From positions 1 through 15,899 of the forward strand of contig CAJURK010000056.1 in NCBI GenBank assembly GCA_910588745.1: DNA of 15,899 nucleotides, in the 5' to 3' direction. This DNA comes from an uncultured Dorea sp. (GTDB taxonomy: Bacteria > Bacillota > Clostridia > Lachnospirales > Lachnospiraceae). The notes below the pieces were generated by a model. The model was given only the letters and a program-made list of their open reading frames with translations, made no database searches and was not told the origin of the DNA. Numbering within the stretch: the stretch's first letter is position 1; every line of letters starts with the position of its first letter. The position numbers were made by a program, and so were the translations under genes. Shown in pieces: positions 1 through 6,836 of the stretch.

Positions 1-149
1 AAATAGGTTCTGAAAGCCCCATGAAATAAGGGCTGAAGATTCCGAGAAGTTATGCCTGTATCAAAGGAGGATATGTCAATATATTGATTATCGATGTGGA
101 TTGTGCCAGAGAACTGTTGTCCTAAAGACGAACAGGGAGGGATATCTTT
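1..149. other. Left edge, no confident gene
   Basis: No gene can be supported here. An open frame on the + strand runs from about 30 to the TAA at 123-125 and reads like protein (it ends in IIDVDCARELLS), but it has no ATG and is closed upstream by a TAA at 27-29 in the same frame. It could be the frameshifted tail of an upstream gene, possibly another PTS subunit, but that is a guess. A Shine-Dalgarno-like AAAGGAGG at 63-70 is followed only by a 4-codon frame. Confidence 0.3.
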
Positions 150-512
150 ATGAAGTGGAAAATCAGAATATCGGAAGTAGGCAGAGAGGTAAAAGAACTA
201 ATTGAGACGGCAAAACAATTTGACCTGGTAATAGAGGGAAAGCGGAACGATATGAGAGACTTTACCGTTCATTTTGACGGAGGATTTCCGGTAGAGCCGC
301 TGAAAGAAGGGGATGAGTTCACCATCGGCGGTACGAGCATGTATATTATCGCGCTGGGGGAACAGGTGAATGAACACATAAAAGGCCATGGAGCGTGTAC
401 CATTGATTTTTCCGGCGCTTTGGCGCCAAGAGGGCCGTGCGTTATCATGCTGGACGGCGTGTATGAGAACTTTGATTTCCTTCGGGACAGGGCGATAATT
501 ACCGTAAAATAA
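150..512 (+). CDS. PTS glucitol/sorbitol-type IIA component
   Basis: This is a 120-residue cytoplasmic phosphocarrier of the phosphotransferase system, in the GutA/SrlB (glucitol/sorbitol IIA) family, which passes phosphate from HPr to the IIB domain of a sugar permease. Length matches the family (about 120). The region FTVHFDGG (residues 38-45) lines up with the E. coli SrlB site FIHCHGE, placing the phosphorylated histidine at His41. The segment from 'FTIGG..MYIIALGEQV' to 'GACTIDFSG' also follows the family pattern of a short beta-rich fold. The start is set by GGGAGG 9 bases upstream. The IIB and IIC partners are not in the window and may lie to the left. The HAD phosphatase and dehydrogenase-like gene downstream suggest a sugar or polyol cassette. 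The real substrate is unknown. Confidence 0.85.
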   Translation: MKWKIRISEVGREVKELIETAKQFDLVIEGKRNDMRDFTVHFDGGFPVEPLKEGDEFTIGGTSMYIIALGEQVNEHIKGHGACTIDFSGALAPRGPCVIMLDGVYENFDFLRDRAIITVK

Positions 513-716
513 TGATTGACGCATATACCATAAATTCAATATAGTATCCAAAACTATGCGCCGCCTTTCAGCCGTTTTGCCTGTGAGGCGGCTCGTAAGT
601 TTTCATGTTTAATTATGGGGCGGAGGGGTTGAGGTTGTACTTGCAATGAGCGGCCGGATGGATTAAACTATGGAAGGAAATGGATAGAATGAATCTTAGA
701 ACGAGGAGAACGTATC
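513..716. other. Intergenic gap with a weak hairpin
   Basis: There is no gene between the PTS IIA and the HAD phosphatase. A 7-bp inverted repeat (GCCGCCT at 560-566, AGGCGGC at 586-592) could form a hairpin with a 19-base loop, but the following TCGTAAGTTTT is a poor U-tract, so a terminator is only possible. I see no convincing promoter. The next gene has AGGAGA just upstream of its ATG. Confidence 0.35.
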
Positions 717-1541
717 ATGGTTAAGTTGATAGTTACAGATGTGGATGACACGGTAGTTCCGGAAGGGGGCAGCATACTGAATCCGGAATATTATGAAGTC
801 GTCAGAGAGTGCAGGAAAAGGGGTATCCTGATCGGCGTGGCAAGCGGAAGACAGAAACCCTGCGTGAAAAAATTATTTGAGCCGGTTTTGGATCAAATTT
901 TTATCCTGGCTGATAATGGGACGGATATTTGGGAGAAAGATTATAAGACCTCCATGCCGATTGCGGACGGCGATTATCAGGAGATGGCGAGAGACGTACA
1001 TGAACTGTGTCCCGGACACGCGATTATGGCCTGCAAGCCGGATATGGGATATATTGAGTATGGGCAGGAAGAGTATTACGAGACAATGCGGGCATATCCC
1101 TATGATCTGGAGTATGTGGAGGACGCCGCCCGGTTGACAGACATCTGTAAAGTATCGGTGTGGCGGGCAGAAGGAGTGGAGCCTCGAATTGCGTCTATGA
1201 TGCAGGAACGGTGGTCGGACAGGATGGACGTATGCCTTGCCGGGGTAAATTTCCTGGATTTTACAAATAAGGGCTGTAATAAGGGAAAAGCTTTGTCTAT
1301 AATCCAGGAGCATTACGGGATTAAGCCGGAAGAAACGGCTGCGTTTGGCAACGCGGACAATGATATTCCAATGCTGGAGCGGGCGAAGTTCAGCTACGCG
1401 GTCGGGAACGCCAGCGAGAACCTAAAGCAGACGGCATATGAGGTTATCGGTGAAATGAGAGAAGACGCCGTACTTAAGAAAATAAAAGCGATATTAGAAG
1501 AAGAGGACTGTAAAGACGGGAACGGGAGGAAAGAGGCATGA
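717..1541 (+). CDS. Cof-type HAD-superfamily phosphatase
   Basis: A 274-residue haloacid-dehalogenase-fold hydrolase of the Cof/IIB type, which usually dephosphorylates small sugar phosphates or related metabolites in the cytoplasm. All four HAD motifs are visible: motif I DVDDT with nucleophile Asp8 and acid/base Asp10; motif II VASGR with Ser43; motif III Lys in NKGKAL (about Lys189); motif IV GNADND (211-216) for Mg2+ binding. The 'DxDDT' form in place of the common DxDGT is a small deviation. The IIB cap lies between motifs II and III (about residues 80-185). AGGAG lies a few bases before ATG. The last codons overlap the next gene by ATGA, so the two are co-translated. The substrate cannot be read from sequence. 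Confidence 0.92.
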   Translation: MVKLIVTDVDDTVVPEGGSILNPEYYEVVRECRKRGILIGVASGRQKPCVKKLFEPVLDQIFILADNGTDIWEKDYKTSMPIADGDYQEMARDVHELCPGHAIMACKPDMGYIEYGQEEYYETMRAYPYDLEYVEDAARLTDICKVSVWRAEGVEPRIASMMQERWSDRMDVCLAGVNFLDFTNKGCNKGKALSIIQEHYGIKPEETAAFGNADNDIPMLERAKFSYAVGNASENLKQTAYEVIGEMREDAVLKKIKAILEEEDCKDGNGRKEA

Positions 1542-2443
1542 GCAATCAATTTAAAAAAATCGTAGCGATTGAACCGGTGAATCTGACTGCTGATGCACAA
1601 GAACGACTTAAAGCTTATGCGGACAGCGTTGAGATGTATCGTGAACCGCCGGAAGACGACGATGAGATCATACGGCGTATCGGGGATGCAGACGCCGTAT
1701 TGGTGAGTTTTACGACATATATAGGAAAAAATGTATTGGCGCAGGTTCCCAATGTGAAATATATCGGCATGTGCTGCAGCCTGTATGCAGAGGAAAGTGC
1801 AAATGTGGACATTGCTTTTGCAAGGGAACATGGAATGCAGGTAACCGGAGTCCGGGATTATGGGGACAGAGGCGTGGTAGAGTACGTGATTTACCAGTTG
1901 GTGCGGATTCTGCACGGCTACGATTATCCCTGCTGGACCGAAAAACCGCTGGAACTGACGGATTTGAAGGTTGGGGTTATCGGTCTTGGAACTTCCGGCG
2001 GCATGGTGGCGGAGGCGCTTAATTTTATGCAGGCAAAGGTATCTTATTATTCCCGAACCAGAAAACAGGATAAGGAGAACCAGGGGATCCGTTATATGGA
2101 ACTTCAGGATTTGCTGAAAGAAAACGAAGTAATCATTACCTGTTTGAATAAGAATGTAATCCTGCTTCATGACGCAGAATTTTCGTTGCTTGGGAATAAA
2201 AAAATTATGATGAATACGTCTATCGGCCCTGCGTCCGATATGGAAGCGCTGAGAAAATGGATCTCGGATCCGTCCAATATCCTCTGCTGCGACAGCAAGG
2301 GCGCGATAGGGGAGATTGCGGAAGAGATACTGGGTCAGGAAAATGTTATCTGTATGAACGGATGCTCTGGGAAAACACAGCAGTCCTATGAGCTTCTTAC
2401 CCGGAAAGTGCTGGAAAACATGGAGCGTTTTCTGGCGGAATAA
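1538..2443 (+). CDS. D-2-hydroxyacid dehydrogenase-like protein, catalytic residues replaced
   Basis: A 301-residue protein with the two-domain D-2-hydroxyacid dehydrogenase layout. The Rossmann NAD(P)-binding motif GLGTSG is at 149-154, and the N-terminal substrate-domain signature 'NVDIAFAREHGMQVTGV..YGDRGVVEY' is clear. The C-terminal landmarks align without gaps but lack the expected catalytic residues. In NTSIGPASD (226-234) the Arg of the usual N-T-x-R-G is Ile229. In NVICMNGCSGKT (269-280) the His of T-P-H is Gly275. The Glu expected after the DV motif is not in register (a Glu occurs at 259). Family knowledge says this Arg/Glu/His set does catalysis, so the protein may use NAD(P) differently, bind a ligand only, or be a pseudoenzyme. 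It overlaps the phosphatase gene by 4 bases. Confidence 0.85.
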   Translation: MSNQFKKIVAIEPVNLTADAQERLKAYADSVEMYREPPEDDDEIIRRIGDADAVLVSFTTYIGKNVLAQVPNVKYIGMCCSLYAEESANVDIAFAREHGMQVTGVRDYGDRGVVEYVIYQLVRILHGYDYPCWTEKPLELTDLKVGVIGLGTSGGMVAEALNFMQAKVSYYSRTRKQDKENQGIRYMELQDLLKENEVIITCLNKNVILLHDAEFSLLGNKKIMMNTSIGPASDMEALRKWISDPSNILCCDSKGAIGEIAEEILGQENVICMNGCSGKTQQSYELLTRKVLENMERFLAE

Positions 2444-2451
2444 CATAAGAG

Positions 2452-2486
2452 AAAATCCCCGCCTATTGGAGAAAGGCGAGGATTTT
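2452..2486. terminator. Bidirectional intrinsic terminator between convergent genes
   Basis: A 13-bp stem with one mismatch (2452-2464 against 2474-2486) and a 9-base loop carries a T-run on the right and an A-run on the left, so it can end transcription from both sides. It begins 9 bases after the dehydrogenase-like stop and contains the stop codon of the minus-strand hydrolase. Confidence 0.88.
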
Positions 2487-3425
2487 TGCTATATATGGAG
2501 CCAGAATGTCATCGGTAGAATTATAGATTTCATGTTTTGCGTCAGGAACGCGTACCAGCCGGATCAGTCCGGGAGTCTGTCTGTGAATCTGTCTTGCAAA
2601 TTGTTCCTGGGGACTTGGACAAACGAATGTATCGTTTTCGGCCTGAAACAGGAGGATGGGAATCTGAATCTGTTTCCACCCTTCCGATAACAGGTAATGT
2701 TCCATATGTATTGCTTCCGACAGCCATTGGTTCGTGGCGCCGTTCATCTGGAAAAGAGGTTCGCGCTGTCTCTTTTTCTGGTAATAGTCAAAGCGCGGCT
2801 TAGAGGAGGTTCCGCTTTCTTCAAAGTTTTCCGAATTATCATTGGGGCGATGTCCGGAAAGATAGTCCCGTCCTTTTCGCGCTTTCAGCTTAAATGGAAT
2901 TATGGCTTTTACAGCCGTCCAGGGAAGACGGCCGGTCTGCGGCCGGATCATAGGGGAGGACAGGATTAATTTGGCGAAAGTATCCGGCGCGCCGGCAGCG
3001 GCGCACGCGGCAATACCGCCGCCCATGGAATGTCCGAAAAGGTATAGGGGAAGTCCCGGGCAGAAACCCTTAACCTCCGAGGCGGCAGCCAGAAGATCCT
3101 CCACATAGGTATGATAATCCTCAACGTGTACTAAGGATGGATCTTCCACAAGCCGGGAGCTTCTTCCGTGACCCAGATGTTCCGGAACACAGACATGAAA
3201 ACCTGCTTTTAGAAAATAATAAGCAAGTTCATGGTACTTATCGGCAGTCTCCGTAAAACCGTGGGAAATCAGGACGATCCCGTCCGGTTCATCGGCCTGA
3301 TAGAAAGCGCAGAAGATGTTTCTTCCGGAATCCCGCTCAAGAAAAGACTCTTTGCGCCTTTTCGCAAGATAAGGTTCAACAATCCGTTCCATTTGTTCCA
3401 TAAAATTCTGCTCTTTTATAATCAT
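2463..3425 (-). CDS. Alpha/beta hydrolase, lysophospholipase/monoacylglycerol-lipase type
   Basis: A 320-residue alpha/beta-hydrolase of the serine-aminopeptidase/monoglyceride-lipase-like group (Hydrolase_4). Visible features are the oxyanion-hole HGFTE (55-59), the nucleophile elbow GHSMGG with Ser133, the acid Asp265 in AENDTF and the base His298 in DAKHEIY. The 'H-x-GHGRSS' loop at about 83-90 is typical of this group. No signal peptide or membrane segment is seen, so it is probably cytoplasmic. I chose the ATG at 3425 because AGGA lies 8 bases upstream; an in-frame ATG at 3449 would add 8 residues but has only a weak GAG. The substrate is not known; a lysophospholipid or acylglycerol is likely from family membership. 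It is monocistronic, facing the dehydrogenase-like gene. Confidence 0.88.
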   Translation of the reverse strand: MIIKEQNFMEQMERIVEPYLAKRRKESFLERDSGRNIFCAFYQADEPDGIVLISHGFTETADKYHELAYYFLKAGFHVCVPEHLGHGRSSRLVEDPSLVHVEDYHTYVEDLLAAASEVKGFCPGLPLYLFGHSMGGGIAACAAAGAPDTFAKLILSSPMIRPQTGRLPWTAVKAIIPFKLKARKGRDYLSGHRPNDNSENFEESGTSSKPRFDYYQKKRQREPLFQMNGATNQWLSEAIHMEHYLLSEGWKQIQIPILLFQAENDTFVCPSPQEQFARQIHRQTPGLIRLVRVPDAKHEIYNSTDDILAPYIAKILAFLQ

Positions 3426-3686
3426 ACATCTTATCCTTTTCTTAATCATAGGAACTCATATATAGTATGCAATGTTACAAGTATATGCTCCGCTGCAGAT
3501 TCCAGCGTATCTGTTTGGCATTTCGCTGTAAATTTATAGTAAGGCCATACGGGTACGGACGCCGGGAACTACGGCATTGTTTGTTCCTGTAGTTGATTTG
3601 TCGTTTTTTGAAGTATTTTGCTGTATGCATAATATTGTATCATGAAAATCGTGTTTCATAAAGGAAAACTTATGAAATTAGAACAG
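3426..3686. other. Divergent intergenic region, hydrolase side
   Basis: Non-coding spacer between the hydrolase start (minus strand) and the bioY control region (plus strand). A minus-strand -10-like TATATA lies close to the hydrolase start, but no good -35 box was found. The short AACTAC/GTAGTT pair near 3570-3595 is too weak to call. Confidence 0.4.
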
Positions 3687-3719
3687 AATGTTAACCTATA
3701 TAAAAAATAAGTTGACAAT
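3687..3719 (+). promoter_or_regulatory. BirA-type biotin operator
   Basis: AATGTTAAC (3687-3695), 15 bases, then GTTGACAAT (3711-3719). This is an inverted repeat with one mismatch in the seven-base core (TGTTAAC against GTTGACA) and matches the known Firmicutes BirA operator form TGTTAAC-N15/16-GTTAACA. The right half overlaps the -35 box of the bioY promoter, so biotin-bound BirA would block RNA polymerase. The gene behind it is bioY, which fits. Confidence 0.85.
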
Positions 3720-3741
3720 TGAAACTTAGGTACTATATAGT
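3712..3741 (+). promoter_or_regulatory. bioY-bioB-bioD promoter
   Basis: A perfect -35 TTGACA (3712-3717) is followed after 16 bases by TATATA (3734-3739), or after 18 bases by TATAGT (3736-3741). The -35 box lies inside the right half of the BirA operator. Transcription should begin near 3746. Confidence 0.8.
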
Positions 3742-3751
3742 ATAAAAAGGA

Positions 3752-3803
3752 TTCCGCCTTTGAGGACGGAGACGTCTTTGTCTGCAAAGGTGGAAAGATT
3801 TTT
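3752..3803 (+). promoter_or_regulatory. Terminator-like leader hairpin before bioY
   Basis: Bases 3752-3795 fold on themselves almost completely. The outer 11-bp stem is TTCCGCCTTTG with CAAAGGTGGAA (one G-U pair). The inner part, 3763-3784, continues pairing through AGAC/GTCT to a tight loop with three further G-U pairs and one A-G mismatch. Three bases later comes TTTTT (3799-3803). It sits between the transcription start and the bioY ribosome binding site (AGGAGG, 3811-3816), where an attenuator would be. I do not recognise it as a named riboswitch. Confidence 0.55.
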
Positions 3804-3825
3804 GACAAACAGGAGGAATGATTGA

Positions 3826-4398
3826 ATGGAGCGAACAGTAACGAAAACACTATCGACAAAGGCTTTGGTATTATGCGGAATGTTTACTGCTTTGGTGGCG
3901 GTTGGAGCATTTATCCAAATACCGGTTCCCTATATGGATTATTTTACACTTCAATTTTTCTTTGTTCTGCTGGCAGGAATTATTCTTGGAGGAAAAAAAG
4001 GGGCGCTTGCAGTGGGGTGTTATGTGGCGCTGGGATTGGTGGGAATTCCGATTTTTGCGGCCGGCGGCGGAATCGGTTATATTTTCAGGCCGAGTTTCGG
4101 GTATCTTCTGGGGTTTATTGGGACTGCGTTTGTGACGGGGACGATCTGTGACAAGAGGAAAAATAGTTATGGGAATTTTTTTGCCGCGTGCCTTGCGGGA
4201 TTTGCGGTAACCTATGCAATTGGTATTCTGTATAAATATATGATATTGAATTTTTACGCAGATACGCCGGCGACGATGGCAGTTATTTTCCTGTCTTGTT
4301 TTCCGTTAGATATGCCTGGCGACTTTGTACTTTGCATACTGGCGTCGGGAATCGGTCTCAGATTAAAGAAGAGCGGATTTGGGCTGGACACTGATTAG
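3826..4398 (+). CDS. bioY: Biotin transporter S-component BioY
   Basis: A 190-residue integral membrane protein of the BioY family, the biotin-binding S-component of ECF-type transporters; it works with a shared EcfA/EcfA'/EcfT module not encoded here. About six hydrophobic helices are visible. The family features are an N-terminal 'K-A-L-V-L-C-G-M-F-T-A-L' helix, 'IPVPYMDYFTLQFFFVLLAG' at about 32-51, the 'GLVGIPIFAAGGGIGYIFRPSFGYLLGF' stretch and a C-terminal 'FPLDMPGDFVLC' that contains the conserved P-x-D. Start: AGGAGG at 3811-3816, 9 bases before ATG. It is the first gene of the biotin operon, under the BirA operator. An 87-base gap to bioB contains no clear terminator, so co-transcription is likely. 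Confidence 0.95.
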   Translation: MERTVTKTLSTKALVLCGMFTALVAVGAFIQIPVPYMDYFTLQFFFVLLAGIILGGKKGALAVGCYVALGLVGIPIFAAGGGIGYIFRPSFGYLLGFIGTAFVTGTICDKRKNSYGNFFAACLAGFAVTYAIGILYKYMILNFYADTPATMAVIFLSCFPLDMPGDFVLCILASGIGLRLKKSGFGLDTD

Positions 4399-4485
4399 CG
4401 GCTCAGAAGATGGCGCGGCAAAGCGTTAACTTACATAGGAATAGAACGGCTTCGGCAAATGAATATTAAGTAAGAAGGTAGAAGA

Positions 4486-5520
4486 ATGGAAACAACAGAA
4501 CGGGTAAAGGAAGAACTGACCCATACAGAGGTAAAAACAGAAATAGAAGCGGGTGTGGCAGAACGGCTCAAAGAGAAAGTAAAGAAGGGCGGGCAGATCA
4601 CAAAGGAGGAAGCGCTTGCGCTTTATAGGGCTCCCTTGGAGGAACTGTGCAGGGCTGCAGATGAGATTCGGGAACATTTCTGCGGAGATGCATTTGATAT
4701 CTGTACGATTATCAACGGGAAAAGCGGCAGATGTTCGGAAAACTGCAAATACTGCGCCCAGTCTGCATTTTACCATACCGGGGCGGAGGAATATCCGCTT
4801 CTTGATAAGCAGGAGCTTGTGAGACAGGCTCAGTACAACGCGGAAAGGGGCGTACTCCGGTATTCCATCGTTACCTCGGGGAGGGCGCTTAGCGACCGTG
4901 AAGTGGATGAGATGTGCGGCGCCATTCGGGAAATTAAAGAGAATGTGAAGATAGAAGTATGCGTTTCTTTCGGTCTTCTCACCCGGGAACAGTTTGCCCG
5001 GGTAAAAGCGGCGGGAGCGGTAAGAGTACATAATAATCTGGAAACCTCCCGGAGGAATTTTCCAAATGTCTGCACGACTCATACCTTTGAAGATAAGGTG
5101 AATGCGATATTAGCGGCAAAGGAAGCGGGGCTTAGCGTCTGCAGCGGAGGAATTATGGGACTGGGAGAAACGCCGAAAGATCGGATTGACATGGCGTTTT
5201 ATTTAAGAGAACTAGGTGTAAAAAGTGTTCCGGTAAATATGCTGAACCCGATTCCAGGTACTCCGTATGAGAAAAATGAGAGGCTTACCGTTCCGGATAT
5301 GAGGCGAATTGTCGCCGTTTTCCGGTTTATTCTGCCGGATGCGTCCATCCGCCTTGCGGGAGGCCGGGGACTTTTAGAGGATAAGGGCGAGTCTTGCTTT
5401 ACTTCGGGGGCAAACGCGGTAATATCCGGGGATATGCTGACTACTTCCGGCTATACGATTGAATCCGATCTGGCTATGATTCATGGTTTAGGATATAAGG
5501 AGGCGCTGGCAGGTGAGTAG
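4486..5520 (+). CDS. bioB: Biotin synthase, radical SAM
   Basis: A 344-residue radical-SAM enzyme that inserts sulfur into dethiobiotin to make biotin. The [4Fe-4S]/SAM motif CxxxCxxC is at Cys83, Cys87 and Cys90. Compared with the four [2Fe-2S] ligands of E. coli BioB (C97, C128, C188, R260), this protein keeps Cys159 (IEVCVSFG), Cys219 (SVCSGGIMGLGE) and Arg289 (SIRLAGGR), but has Ser127 (LRYSIVTSGR) where the first Cys belongs. Extra cysteines at 144 and 196 are not in the E. coli enzyme. A biotin synthase using a [4Fe-5S] auxiliary cluster has, from memory, been reported in Blautia; this could be of that kind. The first 30 or so residues are a charged extension beyond the usual start. It overlaps bioD by 8 bases. 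Confidence 0.95.
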   Translation: METTERVKEELTHTEVKTEIEAGVAERLKEKVKKGGQITKEEALALYRAPLEELCRAADEIREHFCGDAFDICTIINGKSGRCSENCKYCAQSAFYHTGAEEYPLLDKQELVRQAQYNAERGVLRYSIVTSGRALSDREVDEMCGAIREIKENVKIEVCVSFGLLTREQFARVKAAGAVRVHNNLETSRRNFPNVCTTHTFEDKVNAILAAKEAGLSVCSGGIMGLGETPKDRIDMAFYLRELGVKSVPVNMLNPIPGTPYEKNERLTVPDMRRIVAVFRFILPDASIRLAGGRGLLEDKGESCFTSGANAVISGDMLTTSGYTIESDLAMIHGLGYKEALAGE

Positions 5521-6181
5521 GGGATTGTTTATCACAGGGACAGGTACGGATGTGGGGAAGACCTATGTGACGGCTCTGATTGTAAAAAAATTACATCAGG
5601 CAGGACTGCGGGCCGGATATTATAAGGCGGCGCTGTCCGGGGCAGGATGTATTGCGGACAGCGATGCAGGGTATGTGAAACAGATTTCCGGGATTTCCCA
5701 GCCGGAGAAAAGTATGGTTTCTTATCTGTACCGGGATGCGGTATCCCCCCACCTTGCGGCAAGAAGGGAAGGAAATCCGGTCATGCTTTCCAAAGTTAAG
5801 AAGGACTATGAGAAAGTCTGCGAACGGTATGATTACGTTACAGTGGAGGGGAGCGGCGGTATTGTATGCCCGATCCGGTGGGATGACAGGGAGCAGATTC
5901 TGTTGGAGGATGTGGTAAAAGAACTGAAGTTAGCCGCGCTGCTTGTGGCAGACGCGGGACTTGGCGCGATCCATGCGGCAGTTACAACGGCAGAATATAT
6001 GTGGAATCGTGGGTTTACCGTAAAGGGAATTGTTTTAAATCATTATACAGGCGATGGAATGCAGAGAGATAATTTGCAGATGATAGAAGCGCTTTTGGGG
6101 ATTCCTGTGATTGCATGCGTAGGTAATGCGGCAGAGGAACTTCTGATAGATGTGGAAGAACTGGAGGGGCTGTACGGATAG
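5513..6181 (+). CDS. bioD: ATP-dependent dethiobiotin synthetase
   Basis: A 222-residue cytoplasmic enzyme that closes the ureido ring of 7,8-diaminopelargonate with CO2 and ATP to give dethiobiotin, the BioB substrate. The P-loop GTGTDVGKT is at residues 9-17. The YYKAALSGA stretch (36-44) replaces the common YKPVxSG, and the VEGSGGIVCPI loop (about 112-122) corresponds to EGAGG in E. coli BioD. The start codon is GTG, 8 bases inside the end of bioB, with AAGGAGG (5497-5503) 9 bases upstream, so translation is probably coupled. Length is normal for the family. bioA, bioF and bioW do not follow, so earlier steps must be encoded elsewhere or the precursor imported. Confidence 0.93.
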   Translation: MSRGLFITGTGTDVGKTYVTALIVKKLHQAGLRAGYYKAALSGAGCIADSDAGYVKQISGISQPEKSMVSYLYRDAVSPHLAARREGNPVMLSKVKKDYEKVCERYDYVTVEGSGGIVCPIRWDDREQILLEDVVKELKLAALLVADAGLGAIHAAVTTAEYMWNRGFTVKGIVLNHYTGDGMQRDNLQMIEALLGIPVIACVGNAAEELLIDVEELEGLYG

Positions 6182-6204
6182 AGGATTGTGACGCCGTATG
6201 TTTA

Positions 6205-6233
6205 TTGACGCGAAAGGAAAGATTGGATATACT
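6205..6233 (+). promoter_or_regulatory. Promoter of the csoR-like gene
   Basis: TTGACG (6205-6210), 17 bases, TATACT (6228-6233): five of six matches at each box with ideal spacing. It lies between bioD and the CsoR-like gene, so the latter is its own transcription unit. No GC-rich CsoR-type palindrome was seen beside it. Confidence 0.7.
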
Positions 6234-6267
6234 CTATTTATGATATTACATAAAGAGGCGAAAAATA

Positions 6268-6732
6268 ATGAGTACAGAATTTAATCAGAAAAAATCCGGA
6301 GCCCAGGTTCATAAAAAGACTCATGAAGAGCTGCATACGGCTGGAATTACCCACGTGCATCGGAAGGATACGGGGAATAGTTATGCCCCTGACGCGGATA
6401 TGCGCAGCCATACCCATGGGGCGGAACTGCATAGCCGCGCACATGGAACAGGAAGTCATAGGCATGTTCACAGTATGGAAGAGAAAAAGGCGGTCTTAAA
6501 CCGCCTGTCGAAAGCAATCGGCCATTTGGAGGCGGTAAAGCGCATGGTGGAAAGGGATGAAGACTGCAGCGAGGTGCTGATTCAATTGGCGGCGGTACGT
6601 TCGGCAATTAATAATGCCGGAAAGGTTGTGCTGAAAAATCATATAAACCACTGTATTGTAGAGGCAGTGGAGGAAAACGACAAAGAAGCGATTGAACTGT
6701 TGAATCAGGCAATTGATAAATTTATGAAATAG
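6268..6732 (+). CDS. CsoR-family metal-sensing repressor with His-rich N-terminal tail
   Basis: A 154-residue protein. The C-terminal part (about 72-154) is the all-helical CsoR/RcnR/FrmR (DUF156) repressor domain. The Cu(I)-site signature Cys-x24-His-x3-Cys is present as Cys100, His125 and Cys129, which matches CsoR spacing and argues for Cu(I) or a related soft metal rather than RcnR-type nickel/cobalt sensing. Residues 15-68 form a tail with twelve histidines in THxH, HTHG and HRHVH clusters, likely a metal-binding or buffering segment. The start has AAAGAGGCG shortly upstream; internal ATGs (codons 45, 70) would remove much or all of the tail but lack better sites. No copper ATPase or copper chaperone gene is adjacent, so its target is not obvious. 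Confidence 0.88.
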   Translation: MSTEFNQKKSGAQVHKKTHEELHTAGITHVHRKDTGNSYAPDADMRSHTHGAELHSRAHGTGSHRHVHSMEEKKAVLNRLSKAIGHLEAVKRMVERDEDCSEVLIQLAAVRSAINNAGKVVLKNHINHCIVEAVEENDKEAIELLNQAIDKFMK

Positions 6733-6836
6733 AAAAATAGGCCGCGGGAACATTTCTATTTCAGGGAAATTCAATTGAGAAGGCTGTTAGAAGTTTGAAG
6801 CAGATATAAAACTTCAAATTATCACAAAGAGAGTAC

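Noticed and set aside
1394..2446. Long open frame on the minus strand opposite the dehydrogenase-like gene
   Set aside because: It lies wholly antisense to two genes with clear family motifs, has no ribosome binding site and its translation shows no domain.
3747..3821. Open stretch of about 25 codons in the bioY leader, ending 4 bases before bioY
   Set aside because: It has no ATG, GTG or TTG start with a ribosome binding site, and the same bases form the leader hairpin, which explains the pattern better.
4399..4485. Second BirA half-site (GTTAAC near 4425) before bioB
   Set aside because: Only one half is present, without a partner at 15 or 16 bases, and no promoter boxes are visible; bioB is more likely transcribed with bioY.
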